Assembly (NCBI GenBank): GCA_905250125.1
Contig: CAJNOL010000095.1
Span: forward strand, 124,001-188,000
DNA: 64,000 bases
From: Rotaria sordida
Lineage: Eukaryota > Rotifera > Eurotatoria > Philodinida > Philodinidae
Direction of reading: 5' to 3'
Each line of letters opens with the position of its first letter. Position 1 is the stretch's first letter. A program made the position numbers and the translations under genes. The notes beneath the pieces were generated by a model. It was not told the origin of the DNA and did no database searches. It worked only from the letters and a program-made list of their open reading frames with translations. Of the stretch, positions 12,766-24,700 are shown in pieces.

Positions 12766-13658
12766 AGTATGTTTAAGAGTTGTTTGTTGTAGGAAAAACA
12801 TGGAGTATCATCACAGTGGAACGTACAATAAAAGTTTTATATTCATGTAAAATTTATTCCATCATCTAATGTATGTTATTTTAGACGAAGAGTCAATTTT
12901 TAGCCATTTTTGGTGTGCACCAGCCGAGATATTAGTATCTGATGAGGAAATCTCCGCTTAAAGATTGTTAAGAAGCCATATGATCATTTCAGATTTTCTC
13001 CAGTTATTTTAAGCATTCATGTCATTTTCAAACTACTCAATTGAAGGTTCCAAACTTTTGCTTACATCTCTTGATACATCTTAGTGAATAGTTTTTGCAG
13101 AAAAAGTTTGAATGAATCTCAATCACTCGATTTGAAGGACGTCTCTTTTGAAGGTGGCGCTTAGGACGGTCTGAAGAGACTTGATCATGTCAATATTTAC
13201 TTAAGTCTAGACGAAGATATAAGCAAGAGTTTGGCAACTTCGATTGAACAGAATCGATCAGGACTCTCTTACAGTGAATCTTAAACTGCAATATACTTGA
13301 TTTTGTAATACCTTTGTTTAAAGTAAAAAATATAAAAAAGTATATAGCGCGATCTATGATATTGAGTCAGATCGTAGACTTCTTCAGATTTTATTAGATC
13401 TGAATGAGATCGATACAAAAAAAAAATTTTTCTTGCTGATGCTCAGATAAAAGAATCTTTTTTTTGGCAAAGTAAAATATTCTGTAGGAGATCATTGGAT
13501 AAATAAATTCAACCAATAAAATCTCTCATAACCTGTATAGAGGTTTGTTTTTTCGTCTTATTCTATTCGATAAAATATCACATTATAATAATAATTTTTT
13601 TTTTTTTTTCGTAATTTTCTTATAGTAAATCGAAAGTTTATATTTTTAGATCATCATC
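12766..13658. other. MRTO4 upstream region
   Basis: No exon recognised. It should contain the MRTO4 promoter and 5' UTR, but no element is clear enough to call. Confidence 0.4.
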
Positions 13659-14441
13659 ATGCCTAAATCTAAACGATCACAACGTATAACAATATCAAAA
13701 TCATCAAAAAAATTAAAAACAAATCGTGGTCTTGAATTAAAACAAGAATTAGTTAAAAAAATTCGTTCACGTCTTGATCAATGTTCAAATTTATTTGTTA
13801 TTCGTCTTTATAATGAACGTACAGAAAAATTACAAATTGTTCGTCAACATTTTCCACCATCTGAATCTTCATATTTTTTCTTTGGAAAAAATCGTGTTAT
13901 GCAACTTGCTTTAGGACGAACACCAGCAACGGAATATTTACCATCATTATCAAAAATATCACCTTATCTTGTTGGAAAAGTTGGTTTAATGTTAACAAAT
14001 CGATCACCACAACAAGTTTTAGAATATTTTAATCAATTAGAAATTGAAGATTATGCAAGATCAGGAAATCATGTTAAACAAACTGTTATTATTGATGAAG
14101 GATCATTAGATGGTTTTCAACATACAATGGAACCTTTATTAAGATCTTTAGGTTTAATGACAACTTTAAAAAAAGGTATTATTCATTTACTTAAACCATT
14201 TACTATTTGTTCAAAAGGTGATATTTTAACACCTGAACAAGCTAAATTATTAAAATTATTTCAACGTCCATTAGCACAATTTAAAATAAAAGTTAAACTT
14301 CATTGGAATAAACAAAATGAACAAGTTCAAGTTTTTGATTTACATGATGAAGATGATGAACAACATGATGATAATGATGATGATGATCAACAAGCAGAAG
14401 AAAATGATGAAGATATGATTGAACAAAATGATGAAAATTAA
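13659..14441 (+). CDS. MRTO4: mRNA turnover protein 4 homologue (60S assembly factor)
   Basis: A single-exon gene of 260 residues (human MRTO4 is about 239). Mrt4 is a nucleolar paralogue of ribosomal protein P0 that occupies the P0 site on 25S/28S rRNA during 60S assembly and is later exchanged for P0. Family marks: N-terminal MPKSKRSQR, GLELKQELVKKIR, FFFGKNRVMQLALGR (the signature near residue 75), VGLMLTNRSPQQV, DYARSGN, and EGDVLTPEQA-like GDILTPEQAKLLKLF. The C-terminus is a long Asp/Glu/Asn run (about 228-260), as in other Mrt4 proteins but longer. The ATG is preceded by a run ending TCATCATC. Unlike its neighbours it has no intron. Confidence 0.92.
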   Translation: MPKSKRSQRITISKSSKKLKTNRGLELKQELVKKIRSRLDQCSNLFVIRLYNERTEKLQIVRQHFPPSESSYFFFGKNRVMQLALGRTPATEYLPSLSKISPYLVGKVGLMLTNRSPQQVLEYFNQLEIEDYARSGNHVKQTVIIDEGSLDGFQHTMEPLLRSLGLMTTLKKGIIHLLKPFTICSKGDILTPEQAKLLKLFQRPLAQFKIKVKLHWNKQNEQVQVFDLHDEDDEQHDDNDDDDQQAEENDEDMIEQNDEN

Positions 14442-16069
14442 TTTTTTCTTTTTTTGTTGTTTCGAACGAATCTATTAAAATTTTCTGCTTGAAAATCATC
14501 ATAATGATGATTTTGTACTGTTTTGAAATATTCATTCTTTCAATAAGCAATCATTCATTTTTAAACAAGTTTACACGTTAAGTTATAGAATTAGAATATC
14601 TCAGTCAGTGTACATTATCAATGGCTCACATTTTAAACATGTTAGTATACTGATCAAAGCTTTTATTTCTCTTGAATATGTCTAATCTTTTTAACTTATT
14701 CTACAACACCTTCTATTGTTAGAAAGTAATTTCGTTTAATAACACATATATTTTACATTTAGATGATCAAAGATTGTTCAGTAAAAAATATTTGTTTAGA
14801 ATTGTCGAGACTTTTTTAAATTTGGTTCTCTAGAAATTGTTTACTAAAGTTTGAACTTTACATTTTCATACTTTTTCTTCCGTTCTAATACATACAGATG
14901 AACAAATATTTATTCTATCATTGAGTTAACATCATTTATGTAACTTTTATACTTATTCAAATAATTTCATTAATTATAAAAGAAACTTTCATAGATTTTG
15001 AAAACGAAATCAACACTAAAAATAACACAACTTCGTTAGTTCATAATGGTAAAACATGACGAAAATCGATGATACTTTAGTATATATTGACATTTATCTT
15101 TGTAGAATAATATAAATTATCGAAAGAAATTTATTTTTGAAATTCATTAAAAAATAAACAGGAGCGGTACGAAGAGAAAAACAGGAAGAATAGCGAAGAA
15201 AAATAGGACCAAATTTTCCTTCCAAATCTTAAACTCGGAGAAAACTCCGGCGCAAATTTCTAGACCGTGAGAAGGTACTCCCAACCTCCTGATTGTGCCA
15301 CCACTGAAAACAAATATATTTTATAATATTAAACAGGTTCTCATACTAAAAAAAACTCTTAGATTTAAAAATAATAAAGCATTCAATTTCAAATTTGTTT
15401 CGTTAATCTATTAAATCGAAAATAACTTAAAGAACATTTAACAGAAGTTTAAGTGACACTATAAATTAACATATTTTTGGTAATAGGTTTTCACATTGTA
15501 ACAATCATTGATGGTCGGTAAGATTATTTTTCATTGGTTTCTTGTTCAGTTATTATATTGACATTGTTGGTGTGATATGAAATATTAGTATGGAACTTAT
15601 AAATATATTTTAGTAGAAAATAATCAATAGATTTTTCTCAATGTGAAAATTTATCTTTATTTATGTAATATACACTTTTAGAATCATCTCAGACTTTATT
15701 GTGAAACTGTATGCATAAAAATATGATATTCAATAAAAATATTATAAAATCAAAAATAAATCACTTAAAGATTCTATTAAAATTATGGAATTAAATCCAA
15801 ACTGAATTTTTCGTTGGCACATTCTGATTATGTTCAATATCAAACTTTCAGCTATTTACTGTGAACTTTCGGGAAAAAAATATATTTATTTTTTTGAAAC
15901 GTAACACTGTATGTTAATTAATTACGCCTATAACCTATGGAGAAAAAGAAAATGTTAATCATACGAGAAAAGTGATTAAAATCATCTAGAATTTGAGAAA
16001 TAAGATAAATAGATAACATAATATTCACATGTCATTTACAAAAACGAGCATTAACATTGAAACACAGGA
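14442..16069. other. intergenic, no gene seen
   Basis: A/T-rich sequence without a convincing exon or terminal-inverted-repeat element. A less A/T-rich patch at about 15160-15310 is unexplained. Confidence 0.4.
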
Positions 16070-16624
16070 CATTCTACTTGTTCTTCTCCCTTATATTCTT
16101 GTCAATTTTCATGTGTATTACTCTTTTGAGTAGCATTGCTCAACCATCATAACTTGCCACATCTAAATTTGTGCGATCATTATTATTACAAAATGCTAAT
16201 TAGTCAACAAGTTTAGACATTTTTTCAGGATCATTTCTAAATGATAAGTGCTTCATTTCTTATGTCAAAAAATGTTAATAACTAACTTTTGAGCTTAGAC
16301 ACATCAAAATTTTTTCTTTTTACCAGAATGTGATCTTGTTTCTTTTCTGTCTACGATACGAATTTAAAGTTTTAGCTCCTAATAGTTACTGAAATATAGC
16401 GATTACAATCAAGGCTCCCCATCGAAGTTTGAAGCTCTCAGTCGAAGAATATTATTTTCACTTAAACATTGCATCATACACTCGAAAATGTTTTTAGACT
16501 CTTCGCATAAAATATCAGGGTTTATTAGTATATGCTTCGATAAATTCATTGAAAACAAGCATCCACTAACCAAATATACATAGATAGAAAAACCTGAAAA
16601 AACAAGGATCGTCCATGCTATCAT
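16070..16624 (-). pseudogene. possible remnant of a secreted Cys-containing protein
   Basis: On the minus strand an ATG at 16622-16624 opens 71 codons that start with a hydrophobic signal-peptide-like stretch (AWTILVFSGFSIYVYLVSG) followed by spaced cysteines (CLFSM, ILCEE, FECMMQC) and RASNFDGEP, then TGA at 16409-16411. Further along, near 16125-16190, a similar pattern (CNNNDRTN then VASYDG) is again followed by TGA. The spacing is reminiscent of PAN/apple modules, with TGA where a Cys codon might have been. This is weak: it may be a short secreted gene, a decayed gene, or chance. Confidence 0.2.
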
Positions 16625-16664
16625 ATTCTTTGCGATTCATGTCTTTCATAAGGATATAGGTATC

Positions 16665-17046
16665 CGTGTGCTTTAAGGTGGTATATGAGCTCACACTCAC
16701 ACCCACACATCCTGTTAAAAAGAAGATCTATACCCACGCTCCTATCCTCACCCCACTTTCCCACACCCTAGATGATCCCCTTCGTGAAAGTTTTGAGGGT
16801 GTGGATCTTCTCTTTACCAACACACACATCCACCCTCACATCTATACCCTCAAAACTTTCACGAACTTGATCATCTAGGGTGTGGGTGTGGGTTTTCTCT
16901 TTAACAACACCTACACCCGCATCCCACCCTCAAAACTTTTACTGAGATGATCATCTAGGATGTAGGTTTCGGTGTACTATAAAAAATAGACGGAGAATAA
17001 TAAACCCTTCAAAAGAGTCTATTATTCTCCACCTATTTTTTAGTGT
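16665..17046. repeat. GTGTGGG-rich inverted/tandem repeat with terminal hairpin
   Basis: Copies of the motif ACCCTCAAAACTTTCACGAA and its reverse complement flank TGATCATCTAGGGTGTGGGT, alternating orientation across about 300 bp. The block ends at about 16975-17046 with a hairpin: AAAAAATAGACGGAGAATAA pairs with TTATTCTCCACCTATTTTTT. Probably a palindromic satellite or foldback element. The ORFs across it are not genes. Confidence 0.5.
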
Positions 17047-18149
17047 TAGTTTTATCTTTTTCTTGTTAGCATTCTCTGTTTTGTTTTGATGCTATTACCA
17101 TGGAATTCCTTCATCTTTTGGTCACTTGCAAGTTTGGTTAAAGCCATAGCATTTCTGTTTAAAACGGGCCATGAGTACAGATCTCAATTTTTGGATACAC
17201 TTGAAAGCCACTGAACTCTGTCATAGTATGATGAATTGAGCACGTGATTGGCTGTATTTTTGTGACAAAACAAGGTCCATTAGTCCAAATAGATGTTTTA
17301 GGGTCCCAACATCAATCTTGAGATCTGACTATCCTGAGAATGGAAGAGTTCCCAGTAGCCAAACTTTTTGTGCTAGTAGAGCAGCAGATGAGCTACAAGA
17401 ATATATAATAGTAATTCGAAAAGAATCGATGGCCACGTGTTCCAGCAAGAGATCATCTACTCGAAACATGAGAAAAAAAATCACTTGTTCGAATCTATAT
17501 CTTGCTCCATACCAGACGATTTCGCCATTGTCCTCCTGAAACAAATAATATGTACGAAATAAGTGCAAAAACTAAGAGGACAGGTATGTGTTTACATATT
17601 TGCTGAGAACTTTTATTTTTCTCGAAAAGTTTTCCCCTAGTTTCCCTCAGGAATAGATGAAGACATCGGTTTGCGCAAAGTGTCATTCTAGCTCTGGAAA
17701 AAAAGTTTTCATGAATTGACAATGCTTATAAATCACTAAAATAAAGACGCATATATGGAAGAAGGCTCATTCTACACGAATCGATGCTCTTTTCACACCC
17801 TAGAGAAGACTAGGGAGAAAGTTTTTCAAGAAATATAAAAGTTCTCACAAAATATATAAATATATAAATGTTCCTTCACTTTTTTTGCGCTGATTCCGAA
17901 AATATGATTTGTTTTAGGAGGAGAATGAGTGTGGGTGTGAGAGAAGATGGAACGAGGATTTGGACTCGCATGAGAGAGAAAAACGTCACCCATAACCACA
18001 CCACACATCACTTACCCACGCTTCCATCCCACAACTGCTTTAATTCCAAGTCGAATTAAATAAATAAATGTAAGTATAACTTGACATTTTCTAGTAATTG
18101 AAAAGTAATAGTAATTATAAAATTATGTCATAGAATAAAAATCTTTTTC
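17047..18149. other. intergenic, no supported gene
   Basis: Both strands have a few 60-80 codon ORFs at 17318-17722 but no family match or splice pattern I trust. A second GTGTGGG-rich patch lies at about 17900-18030, loosely like the block at 16665-17046. Confidence 0.35.
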
Positions 18150-18462
18150 GATCTATATTTCTTTCTTATTTAAACTAAAATATGAAATATTTCGACCTTT
18201 GGTCATCTCGAATATTGGTCATCAGTGGCGCGTTGTTAGATAACAAATCAATTATCTAAAACGAAAAGCATAATGATAATATCCTAAACTAATAAACTAA
18301 ATATCATTGAACTATAACATAACAAACAAGAACAATGAAAATGCTAATGAAAATTTTTCTTTGAGAAGTAACTTTGAACAGCATGCTGATAATGATCGCT
18401 ATTCAATATCACCAAAGGTCGAAATATTCGATATTTTAGTTTAAATAAAAAAGAAAAATCGA
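18150..18462. mobile_element. short TIR element (MITE)
   Basis: The inverted ends share TTTAAACTAAAATAT followed by AATATTTCGACCTTTGGT, with about 50 bp of paired arm. The body is about 310 bp and non-coding. Limits are approximate and no target duplication was resolved. Confidence 0.55.
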
Positions 18463-19257
18463 ACTAAAAAAATTTTCATTCAACTACATAATCTTATATA
18501 ATTACTTTTCATCTGTCAACGGCGGTAAACTATATCGAAAACTCTCACAATTGATTTCTAGATAATATACTAAATGTTACGAATTTTATCAAACTGAAGA
18601 TATTTTTCTATTTTTATTTATTTATTAATAAATGATCATTATGTTAATTCGTTCATTTCTTTTACTTTTCTTTAAAAAACAATTGAACTGTCCTTAAATC
18701 TACCTCTTGTATAATCGAATTTGATAATTTTTATTAATAAAAAAAGAATAGAATATGATAGAATTCATTTTTATTTTTATGAAAATGAAAACTAAATAGT
18801 TTTTAATTGATCATTCTATAGTTTTCTATGATAGATTTAACGTGACTTCATGTTGTTCTTCATTGTACGACGTCAAAAAAAAAACACGAGTATTGAATGA
18901 TTGTATTAGAATGACATCTTTCTGAAAAAAAGAATTCTACCAATGAAAACAAATCACTAGTTAATCATGGAAATCCACCTGATGATGACGACGTTTCTCA
19001 ATTCGGACTTGGTTGTTGACTGATTGTTTGTGTTTGTTTGTTGAATAACTCATTGATTCATTGAAAATGTGTTATTTTAAGAAAAAAATGAAAAAGGAAG
19101 AACATAAAAACGTCATATAGATTATTGTTCTATTTTATATTTCTTCGTAGGCAAATATTGTTATCATCATTAAATAGATTTAAATATATAGGTATGATAA
19201 TATATTCTTATTAGTTTCATTATAGAGATTTACGTATTTATTCTAAAATAATTGATA
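18463..19257. other. CHMP4 upstream region
   Basis: No exon seen before the CHMP4 start. Presumed promoter and 5' UTR; nothing specific can be called. Confidence 0.35.
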
Positions 19258-20080
19258 ATGAGTAATAATAAAGGTGGTGTATTATCTCGAGTATTTGGTG
19301 GTTCATCCAAAGGCGGTGCTAAAACAAAAACGGCTCAAACACCACAAGAAGCTATACAACAGTTACGTGATGTTGAAGATGTTTTAAATAAAAAAGTTGA
19401 ACATTTAGAAGCAAAAATAAATGAAGAAACAGCAATTGCTCGTCGTGATGCTAGAACAAATAAACGTAATGCTTTAAATGCATTGAAACGAAAAAAACGT
19501 TTAGAAAAAACTTTACAACAAATCGATGGAACTTTAACAACACTTGAATATCAACGTGAAGCTTTACAAGTAAATAACGAATAGAAAAAAAAGCAGCGTT
19601 ATTTATTAATAAAATTTTGATTTATTTAGAATGCTGCAATGAACGGTCAAGCATTCAATGCACTTAAAGGTGCAACAAGTGCTTTGAAAAATGTTCATAA
19701 AGAACTTGATGTTGATATTGTTCAGGATATAATGGATGAATTAGCTGAACAACATGAATTATCAAATGAAATTGCTACTGCTATTTCAAGTCCTGTTGGT
19801 ATGTTCTTGTTTATTCATTAAATAAAAATCATATATATATATATAGTGATAAGAATAAAATTTTCTAATATTTATAGGTTTTGGTGCTGAAATTGATGAA
19901 TTTGAATTGGAAAATGAATTGGCTCAATTAGAACAAGAAGCACTACAAAAAGAAATGTCTCAAATTGATTTACCAACAGTTCCTGCTCATCCAGTTCCAA
20001 CATATGCCCAACCGGCAACTGCATCATCAACCAAAGCAAGGAATGATCAATTGGCTGAATTAGAAAGATGGGCATCATAA
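19258..20080 (+). CDS. CHMP4: charged multivesicular body protein 4 (Snf7, ESCRT-III)
   Basis: The core ESCRT-III subunit. It polymerises into membrane-remodelling filaments in multivesicular-body formation, cytokinesis and membrane repair. Exons 19258-19569, 19630-19798 and 19878-20080 give 227 residues (human CHMP4B 224). The N-terminus MSNNKGGVLSRVFGGSSKGG is the usual basic, glycine-rich segment. The long helical hairpin follows (TPQEAIQQLRDVEDVLNKK, then the basic RKKRLEKTLQQIDGTLTTLE), then NAAMNGQAFNALKGATSALK and DIVQDIMDELAEQHELS. The C-terminus DQLAELERWAS is the MIM/ALIX-binding helix. ATG 19258 is chosen; two codons upstream a TTG is in frame but not needed. A candidate AATAAA lies at 20461-20466. 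Vertebrate paralogues 4A/4B/4C cannot be told apart here. Confidence 0.93.
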
Positions 20081-21785
20081 AAAACAATTTTTGTTTTTTT
20101 TTTTTCCTCATTCGATTTATAAACGAAAAATAGCAGACCGGTTGCTGTCAGTGCATTCCCCTTTTTTTTTCTTCTTTCATTTATATTTATGTTTCTTTTC
20201 GTTCATATAAACCTGTGCCGCGTCAATTAATATGATTTATAAAAAACAAAAAAGAAAAAGGTTCTATTAGTTATTACACAAAAAAAAAACTATTCTGCTT
20301 TAAGTTTAAAATATGAAAAATTTTCTTTAGTGATCATCGTTTACATATTCTTTGTTTGATTCGATAATTTTTCTCCTGCTTTGTATACATATATGCGTTT
20401 CTTTTTATATTTATTCGATAATCTATATAACACCAGCAAGATAATTATTGATTGAAAACAAATAAAATACATATCTCCCGTTTTCTGTTTTTTTTTAAAT
20501 TTTCATTTTTATTTTAATATTTCATTTATATTTTTTTTTATTTGAAATTTATTTGATGATATGTTCGATAGATTTAATTAGTCAGATTTATCGTATTATT
20601 CTTTGTTATATTACTAGAATTCGACAGATCTTTTAATTCTATTTATCCTGCGACAAAATATTTTGATCCCGATTCATGAGCGACCTTCTATAAGGTAATT
20701 TCATGTTGACTCAGTAGGGAGTCTAATTGATTATTATATTTGTACTATTGAAAATAGAATAGTAGACAAAAACTTTCGTCTGTTCAGTTCTTACCTATCC
20801 CACAGATTAGAACTCTGATAATTTTTGTAAATGTTAATAGTATTTCACTTCTTTGTTATTTTTACGATTCAAAAAGAATTATAATAAATTATACTTTGGA
20901 AATTTTTATATTAGTTTTTTATATTAAGTCTAATCTATGATAAATTTTTGCTCGAAATATAAGTCCTATTGCATAGGAAGTCTTGTCTCAGTAGGTTAGA
21001 TAATAGTACACTAATCATCGATATAAAATTTTTTTTTAGTTACACTCACCGCACTTTCATTTTTCAAAGTCTACTGAACTGAATAAGAAAATAGATATAA
21101 TTCAATAGAATTTTCCAAATGAATATTTGCGAGAATTAATCCATCAATGTGTGACTGATATCAATTAGTATGATAAGATTGAAAAGATCACATTCTATTC
21201 TTTGATGGTATATCTATTATGCTTTATCGACAATTATCTATAATTTAATAATATTATTTTTAAAAATATTTGAATTTTTTTGTCTATTTTAGATAATCAG
21301 TTGTCTGATATTTTCTTTTAGCGTGGTTATTATTGAGCAAATTTCTCTAAAACATTTTTGTCAATGTTAATAATAAAAGGTTTATGCTATAGTAAAAAGT
21401 TATCGAGCAATTTTTTTCTTCTATTCATTGATTTATTACATCGCATCTCGATGAAATGTTGATTAATTATTTTTAATAAAATTTTTCGTGATAAATTCAT
21501 TGTTGTATATAGTTCGTTCATTATCCAGATAAATTTTTATACTAGATAAATAATATCTTGTCATGAATATTGATAGTATGTCTTATTAAATCTCTCAAGT
21601 TTGTTAACTTATATGATTAATTATTTGTTCTCCTAATTTTGAATGTCATTGATCAATATATAAATATATAAATATGATTTTCTATAGATTATTTAAGATG
21701 AAATAAATTGATTAAATTTCAATTTGAATTCTTTAAATTGATGTCAAACAAAAAGTAAATAATAAAATGAAAGATAATTCTAGAT
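20081..21785. other. CHMP4 3' UTR and TPP2 upstream region
   Basis: CHMP4 3' UTR up to the AATAAA at 20461-20466, then A/T-rich sequence with no exon or repeat that I can support. Confidence 0.4.
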
Positions 21786-24700
21786 ATGAATTGCTCATCT
21801 GTTGATATTGATACACATTTTCCAGTTGGTGGTTGTTTACCTAAACAACCAACTGGTGCATTACAATTATTAACAAAATATCCTCAATATGATGGACGTC
21901 AAATAACAATTGCTGTTATTGATACAGGAATTGATCCATTAGCAAATGGGCTTCAAGTATTTATTTCATTTTTCCTTTTTGGTTACAAAAAAATATTCTA
22001 TTGAATACACTTTTTTTGTGTCCTTAGAAAACAAGTACAGGAATAGAAAAACTAATTGATTTACGTGATAGTACGGGTAGTGGTGATGTTGATATTTCAA
22101 CAATTGTTAAAGTAATATCAAATAATAATCAAGAAGATCGATCGATTCAAGGTTTATCAGGAAGAAAATTAAAAGTAAAAAGAAAAAAAAGATATTTTAT
22201 TAATAATAATAAATGATTTATATATTTATTTAAAGATTCCATCAGATTGGAAAAATCCATCAGGAAATTATCATATTGGAATTAAATCATTAAAACAAAT
22301 AATACCAACTTCTGCTTTTGAACGACTTTCAGTAAATTAAAAGTTTTTCAAAAAACAAAAACTTTGTTGGTTTAAATTAATTTCTAGAAAGAACGTCGTG
22401 AAAAAATATTTGATCCTGAACATCGTCGTGCTTTAGCTGAAGCTCAACATCGTCTTGATGAACATATTAATAAATATTCATCACCAAATGAAGTCAGTCT
22501 ATTCTATTAGATTGATTTTATCTTTTTCAAAACAAAAAATAAAAAAAAGAATTTCTAATTTTAATTTTAAGGAACAAAAATTAGTAAGAGAAGAATTTCA
22601 ATCATTTATTGATGCTTTAAAAGAAGTAGAAAAGAAATATAATGATCCTGGTCCATATCTTGATTGTATTGTTTGGAATGATGGAGATAAATGGATGTTA
22701 GCATATTTTTTTTTATAAAATTTTATTTTATTTTATTTTCTAGTATTTGTTTGTTTTCTATTTAAGTGCATGTATAGATATAACTGAACAAGGAGAATTA
22801 GATCAATGCAAATCTTTATCAAATTATATTGATTCTCATCAATTTGCAACATTTGGTGCAATAGGTTAAACAATAACAAAACAATAGAAATAAATATCAT
22901 TTATTATTTTAAATAGATATGGTCACTTATTCAGTTCAAATTCATCATGATATTAATATTCTTGAAATTGTTGTTGCTGGAGGTTAGTTACTTTTATTTT
23001 TCATTATCTTAACAAATTTTTAACACATTGTCTTGATCACAGATGCCTATACCGTCATGAGAGTGGAAAATTTTTTAGGAAGAAATTTAAAACATATATG
23101 AATTTGCACAGAATCTTGATGTTCATATATGTAATACTGGAAGGGTTACTAAATCTAGTCAATTATCAGCAGTAGTTCTAGTTCAAACTAGCTATGGCCT
23201 TGAAAATCGAAACATTTCTTTGAATACCATCGCAGCAGCAGCAGCAACTTTTTTAAATAGTGCGTTGCGACAAATTCTCAGCTGCGATGAACGTCAACAT
23301 TGTTGATGTATAGAATATGATAGATCCAATAAAAGTTTGATTGTGAAACTGTTCTCAAGAGTTTATTTTCGAAAAAATAATCTAGAAAATAATATTTAAA
23401 TATATGACAATATAATCATCAAGACAAGATAATTCGATTAAAATTTTATAATTTCATCTCAGGCAAACATTTTTCCTGTGAATTAATCGTTTGTTGTTTA
23501 ACTTAAAAAGAAACTCATTGTTATTTTAATTGATTTATTGAACGAAGAAACAAAAAGTAACATTTAATATGTTTAGTGAAATTTTTGACCGATGATAAGT
23601 TTGTGTTATAGCATAAACAGAATTTTTAAAAGATTTTTAAATGAAAAAATATGAGAATAATGAACTAATATATTAAATAATGTGCACCTTTAATTGAAAT
23701 CTAGTTGAATCTAGAATATTCTAGAGTTCGTCAATGTTTTCTATTGAGATTTTGTTTGTTTTTTATCTTCGAATTTTATTTATTTTATAGATATTATGGA
23801 AAGTATAAATATATATGTTGCTGTTCAATTTTATTGAGTTATTTTCCAATCCAAACAAATAAAGAATTTTTTAGCTGATGTATTTTTTGTGGTAGAATAA
23901 TAGCTGCCTTATCTTGGAATTTAATTTTCCAAAAAAAAAAACCTACTAGTACAAGCATTACACTATGAATAAGTGAAAATGAATATTTTGTTTAGTAAAA
24001 AAAAACAGAAGGTAAATAGTATGTTGTCTTAATGGAAATAAATATTGTTTCATAGTTTTGTGCCTAATTAACGAATGAACTCTGCGTAAGTTTAATTTTG
24101 CCTATGATATATATTTATATATAGTGTGGAATGTGTGTATCATCACCTAAGGCAAAAAGAAAACTCAGTTTTTGTCATAAAAATACGAGCTGAAATTTTC
24201 TCTTTCAGAATATCTGTGGCTTTTCGTAAGATGAACAGATTTTAATAGATTTATTCAAAAAAGATTTGAGTCCTAACTATCGTAGTTTCCAAGAAATTTT
24301 TGCGCTTATTTAAAGTTTTTTTTTCCTACACGATCCAAAATATAATCAATATTTTTTTTTATTTCGAAGTTGTATCTGAGAGTCATTTTTTGTTTAATCA
24401 GATTTTTTTACAGTTGACTCCGGTATTGAGAAAAACGAGATTTAGCGTTCGAAGGATCTCTCTATTTATGTTTAATTCAACGTTATGTCTATCAAAAGTT
24501 GCGTACGGATGTTAACTTTAATTTGAAAATACTTCGAAATGTGTTTTTCTTTTAATGATGAATCATTAGAGATTCTTCTGGAGGCCACAAATAGATTGTG
24601 ATTAACTTTGAAGTTCAATGTATCAACTTGAAATTTTTACTAAAACTGTTTATCACTAGAATCACTCATCTCTGAAAATATCAGTCTAAACGGTCAATAC

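Noticed and set aside
14293..14550. His-rich ORF antisense to MRTO4
   Set aside because: It is the complement of the GAT/GAA-rich acidic tail of MRTO4.
17318..17722. Overlapping ORFs on both strands
   Set aside because: No recognised domain, splice sites or codon pattern to favour either strand.
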